From Alphaproteobacteria bacterium (GTDB lineage Bacteria; Pseudomonadota; Alphaproteobacteria; Sphingomonadales; JAKSBY01): a stretch of 64,000 nucleotides of DNA. Position numbers and translations under genes: made by a program. Below are positions 63,854 through 64,000 of the stretch, in pieces. The notes under the pieces are model-generated. The model was not told the DNA's origin. It did not search any database and saw only the letters and a program-made list of their open reading frames with translations. The first letter of the stretch is position 1. Every line of letters begins with the position of its first letter. Where the stretch lies: NCBI GenBank assembly GCA_021774625.1, contig JAJFIV010000033.1, forward strand, positions 84,732 to 148,731, read 5' to 3'.

Positions 63854-64000
63854 TTACTTTTTTGGTTTGACGGCCTTGAACCGCAGCCGGATATAATCGG
63901 CGGTCCAGTCTCCGCTTTCATCCATCAGGTCCGGTTTTGCCAATTCGATTGCCTTTTCCATGACAGCCTGCCGCTGGTCTTCCCCTATAGAGGCAAAAAA
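63854..64000 (-). CDS. 3' end of an unidentified gene upstream of gcvPA (5' truncated by window)
   Basis: The last 48 residues of a frame that stops at TAA 63856-63854. They read FFASIGEDQRQ at the window edge and end WTADYIRLRFKAVKPKK. The stop is 21 bp before the gcvPA ATG, so it is probably in the same transcript. It does not look like the GcvH or GcvT C-terminus; I do not recognise the family. Confidence 0.6.
   Translation of the reverse strand, partial: FFASIGEDQRQAVMEKAIELAKPDLMDESGDWTADYIRLRFKAVKPKK

Overview
The window looks like chromosomal DNA of an alphaproteobacterium; the order cannot be fixed from sequence alone. Pointers are a CcrM-type GANTC methyltransferase, an atpI-B-E-F'-F operon with split b/b' subunits, the mutY / DUF721 / DsbA / smc neighbourhood, and a Maricaulis/Xanthomonas-style arginine operon (fused acetylglutamate kinase-synthase plus N-acetylornithine carbamoyltransferase). 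The many exported peptidases and hydrolases (two S9, one M28, one S45, tandem BNR-propeller proteins) suggest a peptide- and amino-acid-scavenging heterotroph. Genes are dense on both strands. I saw no rRNA, tRNA, CRISPR array or intact insertion sequence.

Layout. 1-272: 3' end of a BNR-propeller protein related to the pair at 31-38 kb. 406-6022: a compact four-gene operon of unknown product (KamA-type radical SAM aminomutase, two ATP-grasp ligases, and a GNAT-deacetylase-GNAT fusion); this is the most novel system here. 6029-9519: exported S9 peptidase, PadR regulator with repeated palindromes, non-coding DNA. 9520-12854: arginine operon behind a leader terminator. 13-16.4 kb and 19-20.8 kb: c-di-GMP and two-component signalling. 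16.6-19 kb: exported TPR / cytochrome c / DUF302 trio. 21-25 kb: reverse transsulfuration pair and M28 peptidase. 25-27.5 kb: aldo/keto reductase, RhtA-like exporter, Lrp regulator. 27.5-29.1 kb: small accessory patch (GIY-YIG gene between 44-bp direct repeats, dispersed repeat, pentapeptide-repeat membrane protein). 29-38 kb: S45 acylase and tandem BNR-propeller proteins. 37.8-45 kb: class III aminotransferase, Lrp/AsnC regulator, M20 hydrolase and astA-astD-astB, an arginine succinyltransferase locus without astE. 45-52 kb: second S9 peptidase, PA0069-type radical SAM protein, rnhB, ccrM, mutY. 51.7-57.1 kb: DUF721, two DsbA-like lipoproteins, smc. 57.2-59.6 kb: ATP synthase Fo operon with a clear promoter. 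59.7-60.8 kb: RES/Xre toxin-antitoxin pair. 60.9-64 kb: split glycine decarboxylase (gcvPA, gcvPB) and the 3' end of an upstream gene.

How it fits together. Arginine is made through acetylated intermediates (9.5-12.8 kb) and degraded through succinylated ones (39.9-45 kb). Cysteine is made from homocysteine (21-23.6 kb). Glycine cleavage feeds one-carbon metabolism. Exported peptidases would supply amino acids, with Lrp-type regulators beside the efflux and degradation genes. The 406-6022 operon has the enzyme types needed to make a beta-amino acid, join it to one or two other units, and acetylate or deacetylate it; its product is not known to me.
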